From: Pedobacter sp. D749
GTDB taxonomy: Bacteria > Bacteroidota > Bacteroidia > Sphingobacteriales > Sphingobacteriaceae
Reading direction: 5' to 3'
DNA length: 64,000 bases
NCBI RefSeq assembly: GCF_019317285.1
Contig: NZ_CP079218.1
Span: 4,030,001-4,094,000 of the forward strand
Both the position numbers and the translations under genes were made by a program. This document shows positions 34,401 to 40,987 of the stretch, in pieces. Numbering within the stretch: the first letter of the stretch is position 1; every line of letters begins with the position of its first letter. The notes beneath the pieces were generated by a model. That model had not been told where the DNA came from. It was given only the letters and a program-made list of their open reading frames with translations, and did not search any database.

Positions 34401-34865
34401 TTTTACCGTTTCATCATTCAGTTTTTTAATGTTCCAGGTTTTAATATCATCTCCTATATCGCCCTGTACCTGTGTACGCTGGTTAATCTGCCAACGGTTC
34501 TGTTGCAGGTAGTTCCAATATGTTTCGGCTAAAAGTGATTGTAAAATGCTTTTTTCAGGCTGTTTGGCTATATTGATATCTTTTTGCAAATTGATCAAAA
34601 TCTTATCAAAGGCATTTTCCTCCAGGTAACTTTGAAACATCATCCGGTAAATAACCGATTTAACGAGCAAGGGCGTATTATGCGTTTTACGTGCCTGCTC
34701 ATTTATTTTTTCAATTAAAGCAAGTGCATCTTTTGGTTTGGCCTGGTTGGCAATAGAATCGACCCTGTAAAAATCGTTAAGTGTGTATTTCTGTTGTGCA
34801 GAAACACCTAGCGACAGCAAAATGAGGAGAAAAAATAAAGCGGGGCGGCGTAATGATATATTCAT
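28476..34865 (-). CDS. alpha-2-macroglobulin family protein with carboxypeptidase-regulatory/TonB-plug-like insert
   Basis: Bacterial alpha-2-macroglobulins trap proteases through a bait region and a reactive thioester. The 2129-residue product has a signal peptide (about residues 1-23). A helical N-terminal region follows, with the MG2 region near 560-680 (FTDRPIYRPGQTIYYKGLCL). The A2M core is at about 1355 (RTNFNELAFFYPQLLTDA), and the thioester motif CAEQ has Cys1589. Between the macroglobulin domains and the core, about residues 1190-1310 form a carboxypeptidase-regulatory domain (IYGVVFDRQGEILPGVQVSV) and a SusC-type signature (VTGYGAQKKQSMTGSV). There is no lipobox. It stands alone and is divergent from ribH. 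Confidence 0.93.
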   Translation of the reverse strand: MNISLRRPALFFLLILLSLGVSAQQKYTLNDFYRVDSIANQAKPKDALALIEKINEQARKTHNTPLLVKSVIYRMMFQSYLEENAFDKILINLQKDINIAKQPEKSILQSLLAETYWNYLQQNRWQINQRTQVQGDIGDDIKTWNIKKLNDETVKYYLLSLKDSKILQQTKVDTLDAVLAGDKKYRSFRPTLYDLLAHRAIDVFSNTQLNLTQYDDELIDMSNVDWFGNRQLFLNIKIPADSSSFKVQALQLFKNLIRFHQNSSNPSALADVDLKRLKFVQQHFTGDKQELYYNALSQLAEQSTQSEVFADILYEQATIHKNAQLPVDTNKQNLITAIALAEKAINAFPESIGAQNARNLIEEIKSSSLSVKVKEFVQPDQPSQLYLSYKNTDTIQLKLYHSPELKNDYEQFNNKADFLLFLRKNKIVKQWTIAAPKTNDYQTHSLVDKIEALPFGSYTLIAQTINRKQNDTVYSNINFKVTAMAVINRRNFDNHEYFVSQLNNGAPLKNVTIRQRRYDYNTRKYIDGELLTTDANGYASTAETQSGMSAALLKLGKDELQININNYNIYRDDEDEERVILFTDRPIYRPGQTIYYKGLCLNILNGKNKIAVNRAVDISFNDANGKEITKTKLMSNDYGTFQGSFTIPMGILNGQMEIETEYGRIAVQVEEYKRPTFEVVFDKPNKHYKLNDSIKVEGKASSFSGYSVSNAKVNYKVFRRVMDDYRLSYEQRSVIYGSRMYAERKQVAIGKTSTKAGGKFEITFFANVTDTRANYSYEIVADITDLNGETRSKTTTINVGKKDITLNINAEQVVYVSNKTDSIPLSVTNLNNEAIKADVKAEWSLLEAPSRLMNKSPFYAENYAMSKEDFIKNFPHDDYNNELEVAKWPVKSIEFKQNLSAKNGRGNLSFSQKDLKPGYYKISLTAVNGQNDTVKVDKYLVIYHAAPAVIQSNIEWITPEVTVTKPNESAVFRLAGLAENSKAYYEVYYRDSIAEKVWVNLSPKQTIVKIQPKANYEDGFAVQFTMVHQGTVYNSMQQVKIFDPQKELNVRFLSFRNKLQPGEKESWKLQISNNKGEKQMAEMVATLYDASLDDLRKMNWNTNLQNSFNYGFYNWNFNANNVANPGYLWFLRQDRDYSVINRGYENLNLFGYNYYGGYNSGYRNYISNLQRAKRKGLSTEALKKLVELENGKLIYGVVFDRQGEILPGVQVSVGKTVTTSNVLGIYTINAKAGEILNFSFIGYKNYAIKIGSKKRVDVTLKEDGTVLREVLVTGYGAQKKQSMTGSVIKIRGVSTLQGKAAGLSAEPPTVQMLKEEAVAVDDTGIYDFASINSYDPKTGLEIVNGKPVIKKPNITPRTNFNELAFFYPQLLTDAKGEIKIEFTIPQSLTRYKMMGFAHTKDLKTASITNELVTQKQLAIAINAPRFFREGDTILLSAKLNNLAGTKLVGNASLELTDALTAKPVQILGSNDKSEKTFEVDNEGNAVLKWTLIIPSGISAVTYKVLAQSGKFSDGEENTIPVLANAMLVTESMPINVRGKTTKTFDFEKLEKSGASKTLRNQSLTFEFTSNPVWYAVQALPYLMEYPYECAEQTFSRFYANSFATGIINSSPKIKTVFEQWKNTNNGEALLSNLEKNQELKSILLEETPWVHNADNESERKKRLATLFDLNRMTYELKANFEKLEKMQFNNGAFPWFSGMREDRYITQHIVLGMGQLKKLKLIDEKAYPNFNAMLNKAIIYLDAEFVKDYKDEVKGKRSGYLPLHYLFARSYTNQKNTTADFTKAKDFYLKKLVANWKTFDTYQLAQTALVLNRNGNSVEAKKIITLLSQTAQQNDELGMYWANNKAGWWWYQSPVETQALLIEAFDEVANDTKAVEEMKIWLLKNKQTKDWKTTKATTAACYALLMKGTDLLSESNEPEITIGGQKLVELQQPNATKEAGTGYQKVSIAGANVKPEMGRVEVKNNNQTIAWGALYWQYFEQLDKITSANTGVKIKKQLFIQKASNKGDVLTPLTTSNVLLPGDLLKVRIEINCDRDMEYIHLKDMRSSGFEPVNVISQYKYQDGLGYYESTKDASTNFFISYMPKGTYVFEYPLRVTHAGNFSNGITSLQSMYAPEFTTHSAGIRVTVK

Positions 34866-35014
34866 AGGTAACTTGCGTTTTAATATAGATGGACTGAACG
34901 CCTAAATTCCATAAGCGGTAGATATTTATCTGATTCTTATACGAATCTAAGTATTAATGAACTAAATGTTACAAGCAGCAAACATTAAGGTTTTTAACAT
35001 TCGCGGCATAACAT

Positions 35015-35022
35015 TATCTTTG
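35015..35022 (+). promoter_or_regulatory. -7 promoter box of ribH (leaderless type)
   Basis: TATCTTTG fits TAnnTTTG and is followed by CCCC and the ATG at 35027. A TTTT at 34992-34995 lies 19 bases upstream in the -33 position. Transcription should begin at the start codon. Confidence 0.6.
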
Positions 35023-35026
35023 CCCC

Positions 35027-35518
35027 ATGTCAACACAATTAAAAAATCTATCCGATTTCTCTCATACCACTGTTCCCAGCGGTGCAAACTATAAATTCGG
35101 GATTATTGTAGCCGAATGGAATGCTGAAATTACCGGTGCATTATACAATGGTGCATTAAAAACCTTGTTAGCAAATGGCGTTGCTGAAGAAAATATAATT
35201 TCTTTACCTGTACCCGGAAGTTTCGAATTAACAGGTGGTGCCGAAATTTTATTGAGCAAAAGAAGCGATATAGATGCCGTAATCTGTTTAGGCTGTGTAA
35301 TACAGGGTGACACGAAACATTTCGATTTTATTTGCGATGCAGTAGCGCAAGGTGTAACCAATGTTGGCATTAAATACAGTAAACCAGTTATTTTTGGGGT
35401 GCTAACCACCAATAATTTAGAGCAGGCGCAAGACCGTGCAGGCGGCAAGCATGGCAATAAAGGCGATGAAGCTGCAATTACCGCGATTAAAATGGCCGAT
35501 TTTTCTGCACAGATTTAA
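35027..35518 (+). CDS. ribH: 6,7-dimethyl-8-ribityllumazine synthase
   Basis: The enzyme condenses 5-amino-6-ribitylaminouracil with 3,4-dihydroxy-2-butanone 4-phosphate, the penultimate step of riboflavin synthesis, and forms a 60-mer or pentamer. The 163-residue product has FGIIVAEWNAEITGAL, LPVPGSFELTGGAEIL, the catalytic-loop segment CVIQGDTKHFDFICDA with its histidine, and FGVLTTNNLEQAQDRAGG. Length is normal. No other riboflavin gene is nearby. The promoter suggests a leaderless mRNA, so no FMN riboswitch can precede it. Confidence 0.97.
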   Translation: MSTQLKNLSDFSHTTVPSGANYKFGIIVAEWNAEITGALYNGALKTLLANGVAEENIISLPVPGSFELTGGAEILLSKRSDIDAVICLGCVIQGDTKHFDFICDAVAQGVTNVGIKYSKPVIFGVLTTNNLEQAQDRAGGKHGNKGDEAAITAIKMADFSAQI

Positions 35519-35570
35519 ACTTGTGTTTTAATAATTATTTGTAGCTTAGAGATTTAAACTTATCCGATCA

Positions 35571-35690
35571 ATGAAAAAAGTAGCCATCTTATTATTGGCG
35601 GTGTTCTGCACCATTACCATTTTAGAATCTTGTTCTTCTAAACTTTGTCCTGCCTATGGATCTTATCCAGAAAGTAAACGCAGAAATTAA
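35571..35690 (+). CDS. very small lipoprotein, 39 aa
   Basis: The frame runs from ATG at 35571 to TAA at 35690. MKKVAILLLAVFCTITILES followed by Cys21 is a good type II signal peptide (lipobox LESC), so the mature peptide would be only 19 residues (CSSKLCPAYGSYPESKRRN). It lies 52 bases after ribH on the same strand. The second cysteine and the basic end are notable. Tiny lipoproteins of this kind are common and rarely annotated in Bacteroidota (inference). Confidence 0.65.
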   Translation: MKKVAILLLAVFCTITILESCSSKLCPAYGSYPESKRRN

Positions 35691-35781
35691 GCCTCATATA
35701 TCTACAATCTTCATATTCAGGTCATTTGCAGAACTTTATTTAAATGCAATTGTTATCCTGTAAAATAATATTTATCATATC

Positions 35782-36114
35782 ATGACTTGGGTTAACTTAA
35801 CTTCAATAGAACAGCTTGATGAAATCAAAAACGCAAGCGGTTTTAGCCTTATTTTTAAGCACAGCACGCGATGCTCCATTAGTTTAATGGCTAAAAAGAA
35901 TTTCGAATTTGATTGGGATGTAATTCCGGCAGATACTAAACTTTACTTTTTAGACCTGATCAGTTACCGCGAAATTTCGAACAAAATTGCCGAAATATTT
36001 CAGGTAGCCCACCAATCGCCACAGATTTTGTTGATTAAAAACGGCGATTGTGTATTGGAAGCTTCACATAGCGATATTTCTGCAGATGAAGTTGCAGAAG
36101 TAATCGCAGCCTAA
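35782..36114 (+). CDS. ytxJ: YtxJ-type monothiol bacilliredoxin
   Basis: YtxJ-like proteins have a thioredoxin fold and are thought to remove bacillithiol from protein disulfides. The 110-residue product has FKHSTRCSISLMAKKNFE, where a single active-site cysteine is followed by SIS, the typical monothiol form. The fold is completed by LYFLDLISYREISNKIAEIF and the cis-proline region QVAHQSPQILLIKNGDCVLE. It implies that this organism uses bacillithiol (inference from family). A terminator follows 20 bases downstream. Confidence 0.92.
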   Translation: MTWVNLTSIEQLDEIKNASGFSLIFKHSTRCSISLMAKKNFEFDWDVIPADTKLYFLDLISYREISNKIAEIFQVAHQSPQILLIKNGDCVLEASHSDISADEVAEVIAA

Positions 36115-36134
36115 CGATAAAAAAGATTTCAGAC

Positions 36135-36167
36135 AAAGGGTATTCAAGCATTTGGATCCCTTTTTTT
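36135..36167 (+). terminator. rho-independent terminator of ytxJ
   Basis: GGG, a bulged T and ATTCAA pair with TTGGAT and CCC around a GCAT loop, followed by seven T. It lies directly after the ytxJ stop codon. Confidence 0.8.
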
Positions 36168-36219
36168 GTGGTTTAGTGTTTTTTTTCAGAAAAGCAATGC
36201 CTGTTTTTTATCGGTTAGT

Positions 36220-36307
36220 GTAGTCCTGCTGTACACTGTACCTTTTTGGCTGCCCTTCGACTCCGCTCAGGGTGACAACCAAAAAGCTGCCGCTCCCATC
36301 AGGTTTA
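36220..36307 (-). repeat. dispersed TAAACCTGA element, copy C
   Basis: On the minus strand it begins TAAACCTGATGGGAGCGGCA and ends GTACAGTGTACAGCAGGACT. The same two ends occur in copy D at 47347. The inside carries CCCTGAGCGGAGTCGAAGGG, an inverted-repeat-rich insert not present in copy D. Confidence 0.65.
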
Positions 36308-36340
36308 TTACCGTAGGGTCTGTGTAGGAAAATCACCAAA

Positions 36341-36626
36341 CGTTCCTTCGGAACGAAAACGCCTATTCGTTTATATTACCTATGAGACGTTCCGATGGAA
36401 CGTATAACAATATACATAACAAACATACCGTTACGTGCGCCGTCCCAGAGGAACGAATCATGGGTAGCACAAATAATATTTTATTATTAGTGTCGTTCCG
36501 TAGGAACGTTTCGTGAAACAACAATTGATTATTGATCAGATTTCAGTCTGTGCGGACACAGACCGAGGATGCGGGAACGCACCAATGCCCATGCATATTA
36601 ATTATATGCGCCGTTCCAGAGGAACG
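36341..36626. repeat. array of five CGTTCC-NNN-GGAACG palindromes
   Basis: 15-base palindromes start at 36341 (CGTTCCTTCGGAACG), 36388 (CGTTCCGATGGAACG), 36441 (CGTCCCAGAGGAACG), 36494 (CGTTCCGTAGGAACG) and 36612 (CGTTCCAGAGGAACG). Spacing is 47, 53, 53 and 118 bases. The third and fifth share longer flanks (TGCGCCGT before, ATCAT and GGTAG after). With the elements at each side they fill the 590-base gap 36115-36704 between convergent ytxJ and mqo. No gene is seen. Confidence 0.8.
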
Positions 36627-36651
36627 CATCATAGGTAGACAGGGTAACAAC

Positions 36652-36681
36652 AAAAAAGGTCCCGATTTACATCGCGACCTT
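36652..36681 (-). terminator. rho-independent terminator of mqo
   Basis: On the minus strand GGTCGCGAT, a GTAA loop and ATCGGGACC form a 9-bp stem with one mismatch, followed by six T. It is similar in sequence to the rpsJ terminator at 14873. Confidence 0.85.
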
Positions 36682-36704
36682 CTAAAATTTATAATTGTTA
36701 TGGC

Positions 36705-38222
36705 TTAAGCTACCACAGTATTTTCTATTTTCAACACCTTTGAAGTTTTATTTCTGGTTTCTTTACAAAGCGCTGCGTCCTGAGCAAGTGATTTTCCATA
36801 AGTAGGAATCATCTCTTTAATTTTTGCCTGCCATTCTTCAGTGGCCAGATCTTCAGCAAAACAACGGTTTAATAAATCAAGCATGATCGATACGGCTGTT
36901 GAAGCACCAGGAGATGCACCCAGCAAAGCCGCAATAGAACCATCAGCAGCACTTACCACCTCTGTACCAAACTCTAAAACACCACCTTGTTTTTCATCCT
37001 TTTTAATCACCTGAACACGTTGACCGGCATATTCCAATTCCCAATCTTTAAGTTCGGCAGTTGGTAAATATTCTTTCAGTGCTTCCAATCTATCTTCTGG
37101 TGATTGTCTTACCTGTTCGATTAAATACTTGGTTAAATCCATATTATGTAATCCTGCAGAAATCATCGGACGGATGTTATTGAATTTTATCGATTTTGGT
37201 AAATCCAAAAACGAACCATTTTTAAGGAATTTGGTAGAGAAACCAGCATAAGGACCAAACAATAATGCTTGTTTACCATTAATCATTCTGGTATCTAAAT
37301 GCGGAACCGACATTGGCGGTGCGCCAACTGCAGCCTTACCATATACTTTAGCGTGGTGTTTTTTAATAATTTCCTCATTGGTACATTTTAACCATTGTCC
37401 GCTTACCGGGAAACCGCCAAAACCTTTTCCTTCAGGAATATCCGATTTTTCTAACAATGGCAAAGAACCACCACCTGCACCAATAAATACAAATTTAGCT
37501 ACGCGTTTACGTTTATCGCCACTCTCCAAATCTTTAACCTTTACAATCCAGTTGCCGTCTTTATTTTTCTTCAGATCACGGATTTCGTGGTTAAAATACA
37601 TGCTCACATTGCTTTGCTCCTTTAAGTTGTTGAACATGTCGCGGGTTAAAGTACCAAAGTTAACATCGGTTCCCAGATCCATCTTGGTTGCGGCAACTTT
37701 TTCGTTGCTCTTGCGGCCATCCATAATCAATGGTGCCCAGTTTTTTACCTGCTCAGCATCCTCCGTATATTGCATCTCGCTAAACAGATCGCATTGTGTT
37801 AATGCATCATAGCGTTTTTTAAGATATTCTACGTTCTTTTTGCCCCAAACAAAACTCATGTGGGGAATATTGCGGATAAAATTGCAAGGCTCAGAGACCA
37901 ATCCTTTACTGACCAAGTAAGACCAAAACTGCTTAGATACCTCAAAATGCTCTGCAATCTGCACTGCTTTTTTAATTTCAACCGTACCGTCTTTCTTTTC
38001 GGGTGTATAGTTTAATTCACAAAAAGCAGAGTGACCCGTTCCGGCATTATTCCAGGCGTCAGAACTTTCTGCCGCCGCAATATCTAAACGTTCGTAAATT
38101 TCTATGCTTAAATTGGGCTCTAATTGTTTTAATAAAACACCCAGGGTTGCACTCATGATGCCAGCCCCTATTAAAATTACATCAGCGTCAGTTTTACCAA
38201 CTGTCTTTTTCTTTTTTGTCAT
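36705..38222 (-). CDS. mqo: malate:quinone oxidoreductase
   Basis: Mqo is a peripheral membrane FAD enzyme that oxidises malate to oxaloacetate and reduces the quinone pool, in place of or beside malate dehydrogenase. The 505-residue product has the N-terminal FAD site VILIGAGIMSATLGVLLKQL (about residues 15-34). It also has the family segments SSDAWNNAGTGHSAFCELNY, FGGFPVSGQWL, GPYAGFSTKFLKNGSF and GASPGASTAVSIMLDLL. Length is typical. It has its own terminator and a TAAATTTG promoter box, so it is a single-gene unit. Confidence 0.97.
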   Translation of the reverse strand: MTKKKKTVGKTDADVILIGAGIMSATLGVLLKQLEPNLSIEIYERLDIAAAESSDAWNNAGTGHSAFCELNYTPEKKDGTVEIKKAVQIAEHFEVSKQFWSYLVSKGLVSEPCNFIRNIPHMSFVWGKKNVEYLKKRYDALTQCDLFSEMQYTEDAEQVKNWAPLIMDGRKSNEKVAATKMDLGTDVNFGTLTRDMFNNLKEQSNVSMYFNHEIRDLKKNKDGNWIVKVKDLESGDKRKRVAKFVFIGAGGGSLPLLEKSDIPEGKGFGGFPVSGQWLKCTNEEIIKKHHAKVYGKAAVGAPPMSVPHLDTRMINGKQALLFGPYAGFSTKFLKNGSFLDLPKSIKFNNIRPMISAGLHNMDLTKYLIEQVRQSPEDRLEALKEYLPTAELKDWELEYAGQRVQVIKKDEKQGGVLEFGTEVVSAADGSIAALLGASPGASTAVSIMLDLLNRCFAEDLATEEWQAKIKEMIPTYGKSLAQDAALCKETRNKTSKVLKIENTVVA

Positions 38223-38240
38223 CTTAGTTTAAAGGAGTTA

Positions 38241-38248
38241 CAAATTTA
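38241..38248 (-). promoter_or_regulatory. -7 promoter box of mqo
   Basis: TAAATTTG on the minus strand, 18 bases before the mqo ATG (38220-38222). It fits TAnnTTTG; the -33 position reads TTCG at a 20-base spacing. The 385-base gap 38223-38607 is otherwise AT-rich and unremarkable. Confidence 0.5.
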
Positions 38249-38607
38249 GAATGATTTTAAACATACCACGAATTTTAAAGCATTAAATCTTAAAAAATTG
38301 CCTAAAAATTAGAAATACTTTCTGTTTTTTGACAACTTCTAATCAAATTTTAATCCAAAACACAGTTCGAATACGAACAAGCAAAAAAAGATAGTAGCAC
38401 CTTATTAAAAGCGAATTATTAACTTGCTAATTGCACCGCCCATTCCTTTAAAATATTTGCCATTTTATTCATAAATGACTAAAAAAAATTAAATTTCGAC
38501 AACATGTCCAGCCGTTTTACAGACGAAATGAAGAAGAATCTACAATTCTGATTTTTTTCCAATCCTAAAATGTTAGTTTTATAAATCTATTTGCTTAAAA
38601 CATACCC

Positions 38608-39909
38608 ATGAAGAATTTAGTTTTATTTTGCACCGTCCTATTTTTAGCTGCCTGTTCTGGCGAAAAAACCGATCAGCTATTGCTCGAACTCGACAAAAAG
38701 AAACTGGCCGAAAATATCAACTACGATAAGATCACTTTTTATAAGTTTGCTAAAATAGCTGTCCGCTCAACTGCTGTTCAGGATACTACCCAGCCCGAGT
38801 ATCAAAAATTCAGCAAACAGGCGCAAAGTGTTGTTCGAACCTTAAACAAAGTGAACGGGCATGGAAATGAAAACATTTCTGTAATAGACGCCTTAAGATT
38901 ATATAAAGAATATCGATCGGTTAAGCAGTTTGTGAAAGAAACCGATGAAGATGTTTTCCCTCTCTTAACTGCTGGACTTATTGCCATGAATAACGGAGCA
39001 AGAACCCCTGTTCCCTTTTTTAAAGATTTTAACAAAGCCTACTATCAAAACATAGAACATGCCATTTTAAGTATGGCTGTACTAACCACAAGAGATTTAG
39101 GGCAGCCTTTTGCATTATACGAATGTTCTAAAACCCAGCCCGAGCTACTTGATGACTGCGAAATTAAGACCCTGCTCGAATTTGTCCGCGGCTTTTTATT
39201 TTTTGGTAATAACCTATTTTATCTTTCAGAAGATGGTCTTTCCAGAAATATTAAGTGGCTGGATAAAAACGAGAAAATCCCACTCCCCTATACCAAAGCA
39301 TTTTTTGGATGGAGCCGTTTAAGCGATGAGCAAACCCATGTTGCATTTCATAGCATGAATTATCTTTTTAGAGGTTTCGACCGGATGAGAATGGAGCGAA
39401 AAATTGATGAAGAAAGATCACTTGAAGATTTTGAGGCATTTTTAAACGACATGAATAAACTGGGCATTCAAAACGAACTGGTTTGGGGAATAACCGCTTA
39501 CCTGAACTTAAAAAAAGAAAAACCAGAACAGTCGTTACCAGCGTTAGAAAAGTTAAGCAAAAGCCCATTATTCTCTAACAGCGAACGCGAAGCCCTACAA
39601 CAAACTATAGTTTATGTAAAAGATCGCAAATCAGATAAGGCTTTAACAAATGTGTTCGACAAAGCATTTATCGGTAAAATTGCCACCAAATATATGATAG
39701 CACTCCTATCGAAGATAGATTGGGAAAAACTGATGAAACAGCAGGGAGTTCCTTATACCGAAGAAGTATTTGCCGGTATAGGCAAGTTTAAAGCACTTTC
39801 CAATTCGGTGAGTGAGTATACTCAGCCATCAACCATAGAAAAGGGAAAGAAAGAAATTGGCAAAAAAGGCAGCGAACTGCTCGAAAAAGCTAAAGGGTTA
39901 TGGAATTAA
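38608..39909 (+). CDS. putative lipoprotein, 433 aa
   Basis: No family is recognised. MKNLVLFCTVLFLAACSGEK is a type II signal peptide with lipobox LAAC, so it should be lipid-anchored at Cys16. The mature part is mainly helical with no membrane segment. Features include a central ECSKTQPELLDDCEIKTLLE and a repeat-like helical stretch near residues 290-360. The tail KKEIGKKGSELLEKAKGLWN is basic and amphipathic. It is divergent from mqo and has no obvious partner. Confidence 0.75.
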   Translation: MKNLVLFCTVLFLAACSGEKTDQLLLELDKKKLAENINYDKITFYKFAKIAVRSTAVQDTTQPEYQKFSKQAQSVVRTLNKVNGHGNENISVIDALRLYKEYRSVKQFVKETDEDVFPLLTAGLIAMNNGARTPVPFFKDFNKAYYQNIEHAILSMAVLTTRDLGQPFALYECSKTQPELLDDCEIKTLLEFVRGFLFFGNNLFYLSEDGLSRNIKWLDKNEKIPLPYTKAFFGWSRLSDEQTHVAFHSMNYLFRGFDRMRMERKIDEERSLEDFEAFLNDMNKLGIQNELVWGITAYLNLKKEKPEQSLPALEKLSKSPLFSNSEREALQQTIVYVKDRKSDKALTNVFDKAFIGKIATKYMIALLSKIDWEKLMKQQGVPYTEEVFAGIGKFKALSNSVSEYTQPSTIEKGKKEIGKKGSELLEKAKGLWN

Positions 39910-39938
39910 TTGCAATCATCATGATAAGTTAAGAGATT

Positions 39939-40013
39939 CGTCATTCCCAACTTGATTGGGAATCTTACTACATTATACATGTTTATAAGATTCCCGCCTA
40001 CGCGAGAATGACG
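39939..40013. repeat. dispersed palindromic element, CGTCATTC family, copy 3
   Basis: It starts CGTCATTCCCAACTTGATTG with GGAATCTTA, and ends TAAGATTCCCGCC with TACGCGAGAATGACG. It is the reverse-oriented counterpart of the element at 21676-21744. It lies between two convergent genes. Confidence 0.7.
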
Positions 40014-40035
40014 AATACACCAGAAACCTCCCCTA

Positions 40036-40635
40036 TCATTTTTTAAGCTTCGCTTTAAATATTTTTTCCAGTTTCTCTATTTTGGGCTGGATCACTAACC
40101 TGCAATAAGGTTCACTTCCATTTTTATTGAAATAATTCTGGTGATAATTTTCGGCAACATAAAATGGTTTGGCCGCTTCAATAGCGGTAACCACTTTTTT
40201 ACCATAAGCATTGGTTTTATTCAATTCTGCTTTATATTTTTCAGCCAAAGCTTTTTGTTCAGCTGTGTGGTAAAAAACAACTGAACGGTATTGCGTACCA
40301 CTATCAGCCCCCTGACGATTTAGTGTAGTCGGATCGTGGCTTTTCCAAAAAACTTCCAATAAATCATCGTAAGAAATCACCATTGGGTTATAGGTAATTT
40401 CTAAAACCTCAGCATGCCCGGTAGCACCGGTACATACTTCTTCGTAAGTTGGATTAGTTAAAGTACCACCTTCATAACCTGATTTAACCGAGACCACGCC
40501 TTTTAAACGTTGAAATATTGCTTCCGTACACCAGAAGCAACCCATTCCGAAAGTTGCTTTTTCGGTTTTTTTTCCTTGTGCCTGAGCTTGATTCAGAGCT
40601 AAAACCGATAATAGAATTAAAATTATTTTTCTCAT
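40036..40635 (-). CDS. msrA: peptide-methionine (S)-S-oxide reductase, exported
   Basis: MsrA repairs oxidised methionine. The 199-residue product has a signal peptide (about residues 1-19, ending AQA), so it works in the periplasm. The active site is GMGCFWCTEAIFQRLKGV (catalytic Cys in GCFWC), followed by SGYEGGTLTNPTYEEVCTG, HDPTTLNRQGADSGTQYRS and FYVAENYHQNYF. There is no fused MsrB domain. It stands alone, convergent with the lipoprotein gene at 38608. Confidence 0.96.
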   Translation of the reverse strand: MRKIILILLSVLALNQAQAQGKKTEKATFGMGCFWCTEAIFQRLKGVVSVKSGYEGGTLTNPTYEEVCTGATGHAEVLEITYNPMVISYDDLLEVFWKSHDPTTLNRQGADSGTQYRSVVFYHTAEQKALAEKYKAELNKTNAYGKKVVTAIEAAKPFYVAENYHQNYFNKNGSEPYCRLVIQPKIEKLEKIFKAKLKK

Positions 40636-40987
40636 TGTGTGTTTATTTGTTTCTATTCGTTATGAGGCTATCATGATTTATCACTTGATTTTTGATATGC
40701 TTAATCATGATGCTTTCATTGTGTGTTTTTATTTATTAGTCGAAAATAATCCCTAAACCTTACAGCTAAATTGAATTATCTACATCTAATTATACGCAAA
40801 AAAACAGGCAGTAGTTTGCATCAAACCAATAATGGGTTTTGTATGACAATCGCAACAATTTGCCAATTTCGTTGTTTATGTTAATAACTTAAAAATCTGA
40901 TTAACAAAATTTTAAATTGCTAATCCATCATTCAAAGCCACTTATTAACAATTCTTTTTAAATTCGTATAACATTAAATATAAAATT
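40636..40987. other. 352-base divergent promoter region between msrA and the oxygenase gene
   Basis: AT-rich, with two ATCATGAT palindromes (about 40671 and 40705) and no gene. I do not see a perfect TAnnTTTG box near either start. Promoters for both divergent genes must lie here. Confidence 0.4.

Noticed and set aside
36341..36626. CRISPR array
   Set aside because: Palindromes are 15 bases, spacing is uneven (47 to 118), flanks are partly shared and no cas gene is present.
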